From: Humimonas sp964465015
GTDB lineage: Bacteria; Gemmatimonadota; Gemmatimonadetes; Palauibacterales; Palauibacteraceae
Assembly: GCA_964465015.1 (NCBI GenBank)
Contig: CAYXHP010000120.1
Coordinates: forward strand, 1-27,545
Reading direction: 5' to 3'
DNA length: 27,545 bases
Shown here piece by piece: positions 1 to 8,310 of the stretch. The notes below the pieces were generated by a model that made no database searches, had not been told where the DNA came from, and was given only the letters and a program-made list of their open reading frames with translations. The first letter of the stretch is position 1. Each line of letters opens with the position of its first letter. The position numbers were made by a program, and so were the translations under genes.

Positions 1-858
1 GTCCGTGCCGCGCAGGCCCTCGAGGAGCTTCGCGGCGTTGCCGTAGGAGATCGGGACGACGGGGATGTGCGGGATGACCGGGTCGGGATCCACGCGCTTC
101 GCGCCCTGAGTACTCGGGTATCCGGGCGTGGTCGGGTCCCCGTCCTCGTTCTCGACGCTCCCGCGCTGGACGCCGAACGAGGGACGCATCGGCCCCTCTG
201 GGTAGACATCGCCGCGGACGTAGCCGTCGTCGGCCGGATCGCTGTAGATGAGGAGCGCGGCGGCGCCGTTCTTCTGCGCTTCGCGGGCCTTGATGCCCCG
301 GAACGAGCGGCCGTAGCGTGCCACGGCGATCTTGCCCTTCACCGAGACGCCGAGCGAATCGAGCTTCGCGTAGTCCTCGATGAGCCCGTAGTTCACGTAG
401 ACGACGGGCGCGGTCACATCGCCGGCGGCGCTGCTTCCGTTCACGGTCGGGTATTGCGCGCCGTCGCTGAATGAATCCCCCGGAACCGCCGGCTCCCGCA
501 GCGACAGCTCCTCGGGCTCGGGGCGCACCCGCCATACGTGGACACCGGTCGCGTGCGGGAGGAAGACGCTGTAGGCGCGAACCTGCGTCGGCAGTCCCCA
601 CGACTTCATCTGGTCGATCACGTAGTCGCGCGTGCGGGCCTGGGCCGGGGTGCCTGCCACGTGCAGGGTGCTGCCCAGGGCGAGGGAGTGCTGGCGCGCG
701 TCGGCCGTGTCGGGCCGCGTGATGACGTCCGCTTCGAGCGCGCGTTCGGCGGAGGATCCCTTCGGTGTGTAGCCCGGGAGCTGCTGGGCGGCCAGGGGGG
801 GAGCCGAGAGCCACAGGGCCGAGCCCAGACTCGCCACGAGGACAGTTCGTCGTCTCAT
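1..858 (-). CDS. NAALADase-like (glutamate carboxypeptidase II type) M28 peptidase with PA domain, C-terminus cut by window edge
   Basis: The reverse frame stays open from an ATG at 858 to base 1, giving 286 codons of the N-terminal part. Residues 1-24 are a signal peptide (MRRR, hydrophobic core, LAAQ), so the protein is exported. Residues about 115-265 look like a protease-associated (PA) domain: PVVYVNYG, GKIAVARYG, AAALLIYSDPADDGYVRG, then YPEGP and GVQRGS. The YSDPAD...YPxG...GVQRG series is characteristic of the glutamate carboxypeptidase II/transferrin-receptor group of M28 peptidases. The zinc-binding catalytic residues would lie beyond the left edge and cannot be checked. GGAG sits 7 bases before the ATG. 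The gene follows the DtxR-type regulator on the same strand after 91 bases, so it may be cotranscribed with it. Bases 207-262 recur near 16,056-16,111. Family assignment is confident; the substrate is unknown. Confidence 0.85.
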   Translation of the reverse strand, partial: MRRRTVLVASLGSALWLSAPPLAAQQLPGYTPKGSSAERALEADVITRPDTADARQHSLALGSTLHVAGTPAQARTRDYVIDQMKSWGLPTQVRAYSVFLPHATGVHVWRVRPEPEELSLREPAVPGDSFSDGAQYPTVNGSSAAGDVTAPVVYVNYGLIEDYAKLDSLGVSVKGKIAVARYGRSFRGIKAREAQKNGAAALLIYSDPADDGYVRGDVYPEGPMRPSFGVQRGSVENEDGDPTTPGYPSTQGAKRVDPDPVIPHIPVVPISYGNAAKLLEGLRGTD

Positions 859-949
859 CACCACGCTCCGTGAGGGGGGACGTCCGGCGGCCGAAGATAG
901 AGCCTCGATGCGGCGCCGGCGAGCGGTCTACGCGGTCCCGGCCTGCCGT

Positions 950-1618
950 CTACACCTGCGCCGGCACCGCCAGGATCTTGGCCGCTGCATCGAGACCGAG
1001 CGCGACGACCGTGCCCTGCGGGCCCCGGACGCGAACCGCCCCGGCGGCCGGCTCCCCCTCGAGCATCGTCACGACGGCCCCGGGCGTGAGACCGTGCCGG
1101 TCCGCGAACGTCAGGAAGCCGGGGCTCTGGTCGAGGATGCGCATGACCTGCTGCGGCTCGCCGACGGGGCACTCGGCGAGGCCCCTGGCCGACGGCTCGC
1201 GGACGTGGCCCAGGTGCGTGGGAATGGGATCGCCGTGTGGGTCGACCTCCGGGTGGCCCAGGATCGAGTCGATCTGTTCGAGGACCCGGTCCGAGATCGC
1301 GTGCTCCAGGGTGTCGGCCTCCTCGTGCACGACCGACCAGTCGAGCTCCAGCACCTCGACCAGAAACAGCTCGACGAGCCGGTGACGCCGGAGCACGTGC
1401 AGGGCCAGCTGCTCCCCGCGCTCGGTGAGCCTGGCGCCCTTCCGGGGCTCGTAGTCGACCAGCCCCGAGTCGGCGAGGGCCTTGATCATGGACGTGGCGG
1501 TCCCCGGCACGACCCCCATGGCCGTGGCGAGCTGTCCCGTGGCCATCGCGCCGCCTTCGCCCTCGACCTGCGCCAGGTAGAGCTGCTTCAGGTACTCCTC
1601 GACGGTACTGGTCGGCAT
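950..1618 (-). CDS. DtxR/MntR-family metal-dependent transcriptional repressor
   Basis: A 222-residue cytoplasmic regulator. Residues 1-65 form the winged helix (TVEEYLKQLYLAQ, ATGQLATAMGVVPGTATSMI, then the KGARLTERG wing). Residues about 66-135 are the dimerisation/metal region, with the usual HRLVELFL, HEEADTLEHAISD and GHPEVDPHGDPIP stretches carrying His/Glu/Asp ligands. Residues about 150-222 match the C-terminal FeoA/SH3-like domain. The start at 1618 is chosen because GGAGAGG lies immediately upstream; an in-frame start at 1678 would add 20 unrelated residues through the promoter. It is divergent from an Nramp transporter, the classic arrangement of a Mn2+ (or Fe2+) sensor controlling uptake. 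A 7-bp inverted repeat overlies its own -10 box, suggesting autoregulation. Whether it senses manganese or iron cannot be decided by eye. Confidence 0.92.
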   Translation of the reverse strand: MPTSTVEEYLKQLYLAQVEGEGGAMATGQLATAMGVVPGTATSMIKALADSGLVDYEPRKGARLTERGEQLALHVLRRHRLVELFLVEVLELDWSVVHEEADTLEHAISDRVLEQIDSILGHPEVDPHGDPIPTHLGHVREPSARGLAECPVGEPQQVMRILDQSPGFLTFADRHGLTPGAVVTMLEGEPAAGAVRVRGPQGTVVALGLDAAAKILAVPAQV

Positions 1619-1641
1619 CACCTCTCCAGGGTTCGCATCGC

Positions 1642-1662
1642 CGCCTCGAACGATACGAGGCG
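1642..1662. promoter_or_regulatory. Inverted repeat over the regulator's -10 box, candidate operator
   Basis: CGCCTCG at 1642-1648 and CGAGGCG at 1656-1662 form a perfect 7-bp inverted repeat with a 7-base spacer. The spacer contains the reverse-strand -10 box TATCGT (1650-1655). This is a natural place for the DtxR-type protein to repress its own gene. The sequence does not match a published DtxR or MntR box that I can recall, so operator function is inference. Confidence 0.45.
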
Positions 1663-1700
1663 CACCAGGGCTTGACAACGCTTTCGAACGACAGGATCAT
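1650..1700. promoter_or_regulatory. Back-to-back promoters sharing a TTGACAA element
   Basis: Reverse strand: TTGTCA (1673-1678), 17-base spacer, TATCGT (1650-1655), leading into the DtxR-type gene. Forward strand: TTGACA (1672-1677), 17-base spacer, GATCAT (1695-1700), leading into the Nramp gene. The two -35 hexamers overlap because TTGACAA reads as a good -35 in both directions. Spacing is ideal on both sides; the forward -10 is the weaker box (4 of 6). Confidence 0.5.
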
Positions 1701-1725
1701 GGCACGCGATCGTACTTGTGTATAG

Positions 1726-1743
1726 ATTTTGACGACTCAAATT
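1726..1743. promoter_or_regulatory. AT-rich inverted repeat TTTGA-CGAC-TCAAA, candidate operator of the Nramp gene
   Basis: TTTGA (1728-1732) and TCAAA (1737-1741) flank a 4-base centre inside an AT-rich island that stands out from the GC-rich surroundings. It lies about 20-35 bases downstream of the predicted forward transcription start and about 85 bases before the Nramp start codon. The position suits a roadblock operator for the adjacent DtxR-type repressor. Its sequence differs from the repeat at 1642-1662, so both may not bind the same protein. Confidence 0.4.
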
Positions 1744-1826
1744 ACGCTGGCCTGTATCGAGTTGGCGCCGCTAGGCGCCGCGAGCGCCAAGGGCCTGACC
1801 CTGTTCGCGGGATGGTCGCTGCGGTC

Positions 1827-3194
1827 ATGAGCAATAAGCACGTCTCGCTCGAGGGGATGCACCACACGGTCGACGTGCCCGGCCAGTCCGCCGGCTTCTG
1901 GCGGAACTGGCGTGCCTACGTCGGTCCGGCGATGCTGGTCAGCGTCGGTTACATGGATCCCGGCAACTGGGGCACGGACCTCGCCGGCGGGGCAGAGTTC
2001 AAGTACGCGCTCCTGTGGGTGGTGCTGCTCGCGAGCCTCATGGCCATCGTGCTGCAGGTGCTCTCGGCGCGCCTCGGCGTCGCGACCGGGAAGGATCTGG
2101 CCCGGGCCTGCCGCGACTGGTACCCGGCGTGGACGCGCTGGCCAAACTGGCTCCTGTGCGAGCTGGCGATCGCGGCGACCGACCTGGCCGAGGTCCTGGG
2201 GAGCGCGGTGGCCCTGAACCTCCTCTTCCACATCCCCCTCTTCTGGGCCGTATGCGTCACGGCGGCCGACGTGCTCCTGCTCCTCGCGCTGCAGCGATTC
2301 GGGGTCAGGACGGTCGAGGCGGTGGTGGTCGTGCTCATCGCGACCATCGGCGTCTGCTATTTCCTGGAGATCTTCATCCTGCCGCAGACGACGCCCAGCT
2401 TCGCGGAAATGGGCAAGGCGATTCTGACTCCCGGTCTTCGGCAGAGCGGCATGGCCTTCATCGCGATCGGGATCATCGGCGCCACGGTGATGCCCCACAA
2501 CCTGTACCTCCATTCGGCCCTCGTGCAGAGCCGCAAGATCCCCGAGGAGCCCGAGGGCGTGAAGACGGCCATCCGCTACAACACGATCGACTCGACCGTG
2601 GCCCTCTCCCTGGCCTTCCTGGTGAACGCGGGCATCCTGGTGCTGGCGGCACAGGTGTTCTACGGTCGGGAATCCGTGACCGTCGCCGGCGGATCGGTGG
2701 TGCACTTCGGACCCGACGCCGACTGGATCCAGGTGGCCTTCCTCACCCTGGCGCCCCTCCTGGGGACGGCAGCCGCCAGCATCCTGTTCGCGGTGGCCCT
2801 GCTGGCGAGCGGACAGAGCAGCACGATCACGGGCACGCTCGCGGGCCAGGTGGTCATGGAGGGCTTCATGCAGTGGCGCATCGCGCCGTGGGTCCGGCGG
2901 CTGATCACGCGCCTCCTGGCCATCATCCCGGCCGTTCTGGTGATCGGCATGAGAGGATCGGGAAGCGTGAACGATCTCCTGATCCTGAGCCAGGTGGTGC
3001 TCTCCCTGCAGCTCCCCTTCGCCATGTTCCCGCTCCTCCACTTCACGAGCTCGAAGAAGGTCATGGGGCGGTGGCGGAGTGGCTGGTTCCTCCTGGCCAC
3101 GGGGTGGGCGAGCGCGATCCTGATCACGTTGATGGACGTGTACGGCCTTCCCGACTCCTTCCGGGCCGTGTGGCACATCGTGGTGGGAGGATGA
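1827..3194 (+). CDS. Nramp-family divalent metal (Mn2+/Fe2+) transporter, MntH-like
   Basis: A 455-residue inner-membrane protein with about 11 hydrophobic segments. The two metal-site motifs are present: DPGNWGTD in TM1 (Asp44, Asn47) and the TM6 stretch GATVMPHNLYLHS (Met222-Pro223-His224). The TM3/TM4 region AATDLAEVLGSA is also typical. Nramp proteins couple metal uptake to protons. The start is uncertain. The reading frame is open back to a TTG at 1716, but that lies in the promoter/operator. ATG 1827 (MSNKH) gives a normal cytoplasmic N-terminus; ATG 1812 is the alternative, and neither has a strong Shine-Dalgarno sequence. Divergent from the DtxR-type gene, which probably represses it when metal is plentiful. 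Confidence 0.93.
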   Translation: MSNKHVSLEGMHHTVDVPGQSAGFWRNWRAYVGPAMLVSVGYMDPGNWGTDLAGGAEFKYALLWVVLLASLMAIVLQVLSARLGVATGKDLARACRDWYPAWTRWPNWLLCELAIAATDLAEVLGSAVALNLLFHIPLFWAVCVTAADVLLLLALQRFGVRTVEAVVVVLIATIGVCYFLEIFILPQTTPSFAEMGKAILTPGLRQSGMAFIAIGIIGATVMPHNLYLHSALVQSRKIPEEPEGVKTAIRYNTIDSTVALSLAFLVNAGILVLAAQVFYGRESVTVAGGSVVHFGPDADWIQVAFLTLAPLLGTAAASILFAVALLASGQSSTITGTLAGQVVMEGFMQWRIAPWVRRLITRLLAIIPAVLVIGMRGSGSVNDLLILSQVVLSLQLPFAMFPLLHFTSSKKVMGRWRSGWFLLATGWASAILITLMDVYGLPDSFRAVWHIVVGG

Positions 3195-3393
3195 GCCGAC
3201 GTCGCGGGGAACACGCTCGCCCCGTCGGGGTGGGATTCCTCGTCGTCCGCGCTCGGCGGCCCGACGGGTGCGTCCGGGACCTGCCTGACCGGTCCATCGC
3301 TTTCATCGGCAGGACGGTGTGACGATCATCCTGGACTGCGAGCGCCTCACGGAGGACCTTCGGGCCCGGCCCGCGGCCGGCTGGTCGAACTCC

Positions 3394-3406
3394 GTCCAGA
3401 ATGGAC
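3394..3406. repeat. Short perfect inverted repeat GTCCA-GAA-TGGAC
   Basis: Five-base arms at 3394-3398 and 3402-3406 with a 3-base centre, 25 bases upstream of the preferred start of the small secreted protein gene and overlapping an alternative ATG at 3401. It could be an operator half-site pair or chance. The remaining gap after the Nramp gene (3195-3393) shows no clear gene or terminator. Confidence 0.25.
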
Positions 3407-3430
3407 TCGCGACGTGAGGCGGCCGCCGTC

Positions 3431-3775
3431 ATGATCCGCCGCTCCCGGGCCCTGCGACTCGCCCTCGCCGTCCTGGCCCTCGTCCAGGTCGGGCTACCCC
3501 CCGTCGCGGCGTACGCCGATGCACAGGTCCACCGAGTCGAGGTGGCGGCGACCGGCACGCGACTGGCCCGAACGCCGCAGGGCCCGACCCGAACGGCGGG
3601 CTCCCACGAGTGTCCGCTGTGCACGTTCCTCAGCCACGTGGCGGTGTCGCCCGACGTGTCAGTCGGCGCGCCGCTCGCGGCCGAGCTCCAAGCGCAGGCC
3701 GTGCCGAGCCAGGGGCCGCCCCGCACCTTCCTCGCCTGGCGGCTTCCCCACTCCAGGGCTCCACCTCTCACCTGA
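3431..3775 (+). CDS. Small exported CxxC protein, DUF2946-like
   Basis: A 114-residue protein from ATG 3431 (an in-frame ATG at 3401 would add 10 residues). Residues 1-30 are a signal peptide (MIRRSRALRL, then a hydrophobic run ending AAYAD). The mature part has one striking motif, HECPLCTFLSH, with Cys61 and Cys64 flanked by His59 and His69. It ends in a RLPHSRAPP tail. This architecture (short exported protein, CPxC, terminal RAPP) resembles the DUF2946 group often found beside TonB-dependent receptors for copper or other metals. The resemblance is from memory and only moderate. It directly precedes the TonB receptor (104-base gap holding a hairpin), so it may bind a metal or redox partner for that receptor. 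GAGG lies 11 bases before the chosen ATG. Confidence 0.6.
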   Translation: MIRRSRALRLALAVLALVQVGLPPVAAYADAQVHRVEVAATGTRLARTPQGPTRTAGSHECPLCTFLSHVAVSPDVSVGAPLAAELQAQAVPSQGPPRTFLAWRLPHSRAPPLT

Positions 3776-3778
3776 ACG

Positions 3779-3799
3779 ACCGCGCCATCACGGCGCGGT
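3779..3799 (+). terminator. Stem-loop between the CxxC gene and the TonB receptor
   Basis: ACCGCGCC (3779-3786) and GGCGCGGT (3792-3799) form a perfect 8-bp stem with a 5-base loop ATCAC, starting 4 bases after the preceding stop codon. There is no T tract. It may be a Rho-independent-like attenuator, or a processing hairpin that lowers expression of the small gene relative to the receptor. Confidence 0.45.
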
Positions 3800-3878
3800 G
3801 TGCACTCGATGATGCCTTCCGCGGACCCTCTCGGGGCCACCGCGGGACATCCGCGCACATCTCGTTCAGGAGAGATCC

Positions 3879-6314
3879 ATGCACGCACATCGACCGCGGG
3901 GTCGGTGGGCCGTCTCGGGCCTGCCGCTCCTGCTCGCTCTGCTCGCCACGCTCCTGGGAGGGAGCGCCGTGGCCGGGACCGTCCCGGCTGCGGACGGGAC
4001 CGCACCTTCCGTGGCCGACGCCGGCTCCGGTGGACACGGGTCGGCCACGACCCCCACGGGAGACCTCATCGGCACCGTCTCCGACCGATCCAGCGGCGAG
4101 CCCCTCGTAGGAGCCGAAGTCACGGTCGCCTCGAGGGGACACGTGATCGCCGACCTGGTCTCCGACGACTTCGGACGCTTCATCGCCCACGACCTCCAGA
4201 CTGGAAGCTACGTGGTCCGGGCTCGTCTGCTGGGCTACAGCGCCGATTCCGTGGTCGCGACGGTCCCGGCGGAGGGGGGCGGCGTCACGGTCGCCATCCG
4301 CCTGGCCGCCGCTCCGGTGGGACTGTCGGGTCTGGCGGTGACCGTGCAGGCGCCGCTGGCCGTGGACACGCGAACCGGCGAGCAGGTCTACCAGCAGCAC
4401 GCCTACCACGGTGCGCCGTCCAACACGACGTCGCAGATCCTCCAGCAGTCCATCGTGGGAGCTGCCCGGGCACCGACCGGGGAGGTCCACATCCGGGGGC
4501 AGCACGCCGAGTACACCTACTACGTGGACGGCGTCCCCGTTCCGCCGGGGATCTCGGGCAGCCTGAACGAGCTGTTCGACCCGGCCATCGTGAACCGGAT
4601 CACCTTCCAGACGGGCGGCTGGGACGCCGAGTACGGGAACAAGAACGCGGCCATCGTCGACGTCCAGACGAAGGTGCCGGCCGGCGGCTTCCACGCGGAC
4701 CTGGGCGGCTACGGCGGCTCGTACGGGGACAACGGCCAGACGCTCAGCATGAGCAGCCACAGCGGCCGCTGGGGCTGGTTCGTGTCGGGAACGCGGCAGG
4801 GCTCGAACATGCGGCAGAACCCGGTGGCGTTCGACACCGCGACCGCCGTGCCGCTGAACTACCACAACCACGGCACCGACTACTTCACATTCGGGAAAGT
4901 GGAGTTCGTTCCGTCCGAGCGGGACCGGCTCAACGTCGACGCCAACTGGTCGCGCACGCGTTTTCAGGTGCCGTTCGACTCGGCGCAGGGGCTGCTGGAT
5001 GACGCGCAGCGCGACCTCAATAGCTTCGTCACGGCGGGCTGGCACCACCGCTTCGGATCCGCGGACACCCTCTCCGCCTCCGAGGAGGGGTCGGACCTGT
5101 TCGTGGGGTTGTACGCGCGCCACGGCAGCCTGGTCTACACGCCGGGCGCGCTCGATCAGCCCAGCTTCGTCTTCTTTCCCGACACGACGCCGATCGCGGT
5201 GAGCGAGAGCCGCTCGTTCGACACCTACGGCGTGCGGGCCGACTACCACGTGCGGGTGAGCCACGCGGCGGACTTCAAGGTTGGGACGCAGGTGTCGACG
5301 ACTTCCGGCCGGGAGGACTTCTCCACGGTCGACGCGACCGGAAGCCCGGGGCCCGCCTCCAGGTCCGGGCTGGACGGGCACGACTTCGGGGTGTACGCGC
5401 AGACGGCCCTGTCACCGGCCGAATGGGTAGAGCTCCGCACCGGAGTGCGCTACGACGAGCACGACGCCCCGTTCGCCGGGACCCGGCGCCAGTTGAGCCC
5501 GCGGGTCAAGCTCAGCTTCTTCGCCGGCTCGGGGACGACCTTCTCGCTCTACTACGGTCGCCTGTTCATGCCGACCAACATCGAGGACCTGCGGGCCATC
5601 ACCACGGTGTCGCTCCAGGGGGACACGACGTCTAGCTCCCCCACACTCCCCGAGCGGGACAACTTCTTCGAGGTGGATCTCATCCACCGGTTTCCGATCG
5701 GCGTCGTCGCCAAGCTCTCCGGATACCTGAAGAACGCGAGTCCGGGAGTGGACGACAACACGGTGCAGGGAACGGCGATCGTGACACCCGTGAACCTGGC
5801 CGAGGTCCGGGTGCGCGGGATCGAGGCGGCGCTGGAGGTCCGCCCGCCCGGACCCGTGTCGGGCTACGTGAACTTCGCCCTCAGCCACGCTTACGGCCGC
5901 GGTCCCGTGACGGGCGGCTTCTTCCCGAAGGATCCGGCCGACGTCCCCGGGGGCTGGTTCGACCTGGACCACGACCAGCGCGTCTCGGCCGTGGTCTCGG
6001 CCACCTACTCGGCGCACCGCTTCTTCCTGAGCGGCACCGGGATCTACGGCTCCGGCCTGGCCAACGGCGCCGACATCGCGGAGCCGATCGGTCGCGGGCT
6101 GCTGGACTTCAACTCCGGGATCCACGTGGACCCGAGCTTCATCCTGGACGCCGCGACCGGCTACTCGTTCGCCATGGGTCCGGCCGTGGTGAGTCCGCAG
6201 CTCTACGTGAACAACGTGCTCGGCACCCACTACCTCCTGAAGGGTGCCTTCTTCAGCGGCGCGTCCGTCGGACGCCCGCGCAGCGTGGAGGTTCGCCTCA
6301 ATGTCGCGTACTGA
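3879..6314 (+). CDS. TonB-dependent outer-membrane receptor with N-terminal carboxypeptidase-regulatory-like domain
   Basis: An 811-residue protein. Residues 1-32 are a signal peptide. Residues about 60-135 form a CarboxypepD_reg-like beta-sandwich (LIGTVSDRSSGEPLVGAEVTV, DDFGRFIAHDLQTGSYVVRARLLGY). Residues about 155-265 are the plug, including IRGQHAEYTYYVDGVPVP and the stretch around ITFQTGGWDAEYGNK. The rest is a beta-barrel of alternating aromatic strands, ending RSVEVRLNVAY with a C-terminal aromatic residue as expected for Bam-dependent insertion. AGGAGAG (3868-3874) precedes the ATG. The substrate is not readable from sequence; the upstream CxxC protein hints at a metal, the downstream metallopeptidase at peptides. 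The 3' end overlaps the next gene by 14 bases, so the two are probably coupled. Confidence 0.92.
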   Translation: MHAHRPRGRWAVSGLPLLLALLATLLGGSAVAGTVPAADGTAPSVADAGSGGHGSATTPTGDLIGTVSDRSSGEPLVGAEVTVASRGHVIADLVSDDFGRFIAHDLQTGSYVVRARLLGYSADSVVATVPAEGGGVTVAIRLAAAPVGLSGLAVTVQAPLAVDTRTGEQVYQQHAYHGAPSNTTSQILQQSIVGAARAPTGEVHIRGQHAEYTYYVDGVPVPPGISGSLNELFDPAIVNRITFQTGGWDAEYGNKNAAIVDVQTKVPAGGFHADLGGYGGSYGDNGQTLSMSSHSGRWGWFVSGTRQGSNMRQNPVAFDTATAVPLNYHNHGTDYFTFGKVEFVPSERDRLNVDANWSRTRFQVPFDSAQGLLDDAQRDLNSFVTAGWHHRFGSADTLSASEEGSDLFVGLYARHGSLVYTPGALDQPSFVFFPDTTPIAVSESRSFDTYGVRADYHVRVSHAADFKVGTQVSTTSGREDFSTVDATGSPGPASRSGLDGHDFGVYAQTALSPAEWVELRTGVRYDEHDAPFAGTRRQLSPRVKLSFFAGSGTTFSLYYGRLFMPTNIEDLRAITTVSLQGDTTSSSPTLPERDNFFEVDLIHRFPIGVVAKLSGYLKNASPGVDDNTVQGTAIVTPVNLAEVRVRGIEAALEVRPPGPVSGYVNFALSHAYGRGPVTGGFFPKDPADVPGGWFDLDHDQRVSAVVSATYSAHRFFLSGTGIYGSGLANGADIAEPIGRGLLDFNSGIHVDPSFILDAATGYSFAMGPAVVSPQLYVNNVLGTHYLLKGAFFSGASVGRPRSVEVRLNVAY

Positions 6315-8229
6315 GATGTTGCGTCGGGGCCCGTCCTCGGCGGACCGGCGCGCAGGGCCCGGGCGGGCGGCGATGGCCCGCCGGGGCGTGTTCCTCGGAA
6401 TGGCGGTGGTAGGTGCGGGAGTGCTCATGGCCGGGTGCGGATCGAGCGGCCCTCCGACCGATACGGGCAACGGCTCGGTCAACGTCGTGAAGGTCTCCCT
6501 CGCGCCCGGACACAGCCTGGTGGCGAGTCCGGACGGCGAGGTCCTCGAGCTGGACATTCCGGGAGCCGGCAGCGGCGGCGCCGAGTACCGGCTCGCCGTG
6601 CAGAGCGCGAGCCAGACGTCCGGCGGCTCCGTGTCGATGAAGCTGGCCGCGTCCGTGCCGGGCGCGACGGCCTCCACATCACCTTCCGCGTCGATGAGTC
6701 CGAGCCCCGGCTGGGCCGGCCAGCCGCCGCGCTGGGTGCGGAGGGACGAGTGGGAGACGGGGTTCCGCCAGCGAGTTCGCGCGCTGCTCGAGCGCACCGG
6801 CGCGCGGCCAGCCGGGAGAGGCACGGCGGGCCTTCGCGCATCGGCCGCCTTGCTCCCGGCCGCCGCGCCCGCCGCGGGTGACACGCTGCACCTGAAGTTC
6901 TCGATCAGGGACCGGAACAGCGGCACCCTCACGTGCGATCCCGACAGCTCGGTCACCCCCGGCGGCATCACGGCCGTCATACGGCAGGTGGGCCAGCGGG
7001 CCATCTTCGCCGAAGACATCGGTGACTCGGGCGACTTCACCTCGACCCAGTACCAGACGCTCAGCGATGACGCCGACCAGTACATCATTCCGGTGGACAG
7101 CGCCTACTTCGGCGCCCCGGCCGACATCGACCACAACGGCCACGTCATCGTCCTGTTCACCCGGCAGGTGAACCTGCTCACGCCGCCGGGCTCCTCGACC
7201 TATGAGGGCGGCTTCTTCATACCCATCGACCTGGCGGACTCGACCGGCGCCAACGGGTGCGGGACGAGCAACGAGGGCGAGCTCGTCTATCTGCTGGCCC
7301 CCGACCCGAGCGGAGTCGCCGGCGACACCGTCTCGCAGTCCTTCGCCTTCACCAACGCGATCGACGTCACGGGACACGAGCTCTCGCACATGATCCGCGC
7401 CGAAGACCGGATCATCGAGGGAGGGGGGACGTTCTCGGATCTCGAGGACACGTGGCTCGACGAGGGGCAGGCGCACCTGGCCGAGGAGCTCATCGGCTTC
7501 GCGTACGCGGGCCGGTCCCTGCGCCAGGACCTGGGATTCGACGACATCCGGGCCTCCCAGCGAGACCTGGACGCGTTCAACGACTTCCAGATCGACAACT
7601 TCTCGCGCCTGGGCTACTACCTCATGGACCCCAATGGCACGGTGGCGCTGGCCACCACGGATGTGGGCGCGATCGCCTCTCTCCGCTTCCGCGGCTTCGC
7701 CTGGATGTTCCTGCGCTGGCTCGGAGACCAGTACGGGCCGTCCGGGAGCGGGATCATCCCGGGGAGCGACGAGCAGCGACTCTTCCAGCGCATCGCGACC
7801 GGTGGAGCCAGCCACGAGAAGGGAGTCCAGAACATCGTGGACGCGATCGCGGAGGTGGACGGCACTTCAGTCAGCTGGGACAGCCTCGTGGCCGACTTCT
7901 CCATCATGCCGGCCGTGGACGACACGACGACGGAGCTGGCGTCCAACCTGGAGGAGGAGCCGAGCTGGAACTTGCCCGACCTCTACAAGGGGCTGAACAG
8001 CCAGTTGTCGAAGTACGATCCGTACACCAAGCCGTATCCGTTGGCCGTGACCAGCTCAGGCTTCGCCTCCGGGACGTACAGCTTCGATGTGCACGCTTCG
8101 ACCGCCCGCTACTTCACCTTCGCGGCGAGCGGCTCGGCGCCGGATCTCACCCTCCGCCTCACAGACGCCTCGGGAGCGGCACTCTCGTCCGGGTCGGCGG
8201 CGCAGGTGACGATCGTGCGGATACGGTGA
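6301..8229 (+). CDS. Lipoprotein zinc metallopeptidase, hyicolysin (M30)-like
   Basis: The lipobox VLMAGC followed by GSSG predicts lipidation. The catalytic region reads TGHELSHMIRAEDR, with H359-E360-x-x-H363 numbered from ATG 6301. It is followed by W385-L-D-E388-G-Q-A-H-L-A-E-E, matching the HExxH plus downstream WxxEGxAxxxE pattern of M30 hyicolysin-like gluzincins, with Glu388 as the likely third zinc ligand. Residues about 120-180 (from the lipobox on) are low-complexity Ala/Pro/Ser linker. The C-terminal about 100 residues are beta-rich, resembling a pre-peptidase C-terminal domain. ATG 6301 lies inside the receptor's 3' end with GGAGG about 10 bases upstream. ATG 6373 would give a more normal lipoprotein signal peptide (MARRGVFLGM). 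Probably a surface or periplasmic protease cotranscribed with the TonB receptor. Confidence 0.82.
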   Translation: MSRTEMLRRGPSSADRRAGPGRAAMARRGVFLGMAVVGAGVLMAGCGSSGPPTDTGNGSVNVVKVSLAPGHSLVASPDGEVLELDIPGAGSGGAEYRLAVQSASQTSGGSVSMKLAASVPGATASTSPSASMSPSPGWAGQPPRWVRRDEWETGFRQRVRALLERTGARPAGRGTAGLRASAALLPAAAPAAGDTLHLKFSIRDRNSGTLTCDPDSSVTPGGITAVIRQVGQRAIFAEDIGDSGDFTSTQYQTLSDDADQYIIPVDSAYFGAPADIDHNGHVIVLFTRQVNLLTPPGSSTYEGGFFIPIDLADSTGANGCGTSNEGELVYLLAPDPSGVAGDTVSQSFAFTNAIDVTGHELSHMIRAEDRIIEGGGTFSDLEDTWLDEGQAHLAEELIGFAYAGRSLRQDLGFDDIRASQRDLDAFNDFQIDNFSRLGYYLMDPNGTVALATTDVGAIASLRFRGFAWMFLRWLGDQYGPSGSGIIPGSDEQRLFQRIATGGASHEKGVQNIVDAIAEVDGTSVSWDSLVADFSIMPAVDDTTTELASNLEEEPSWNLPDLYKGLNSQLSKYDPYTKPYPLAVTSSGFASGTYSFDVHASTARYFTFAASGSAPDLTLRLTDASGAALSSGSAAQVTIVRIR

Positions 8230-8238
8230 GGCGGAAGC

Positions 8239-8270
8239 GCCGGCCGGGTGACGGAGCCCACCCGGCGGGC
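8239..8270. terminator. Strong hairpin between convergent genes, probable bidirectional terminator
   Basis: Arms 8239-8250 and 8259-8270 pair at 11 of 12 positions (one G-G mismatch) around an 8-base loop. The hairpin starts 10 bases after the lipoprotein stop codon and ends 41 bases before the nitroreductase stop codon on the other strand. There is no T tract, which is common in GC-rich genomes. Confidence 0.6.
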
Positions 8271-8310
8271 GCCGAGCCGCGGCCGGGCTCCCGCCGGCAC
8301 TGCGACCGCG

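Noticed and set aside
67..474. Forward open frames in the first 870 bases.
   Set aside because: They are antisense to a clear NAALADase-like protein with signal peptide and PA-domain motifs.
1716..1826. Upstream extension of the Nramp protein from TTG 1716.
   Set aside because: The extension runs through the predicted promoter/operator, is unlike Nramp N-termini, and has no ribosome site.
3211..3235. CCCCGTCGGGG after the Nramp gene as a terminator.
   Set aside because: Only a 4-bp stem with a 3-base loop and no T tract; expected by chance in this composition.
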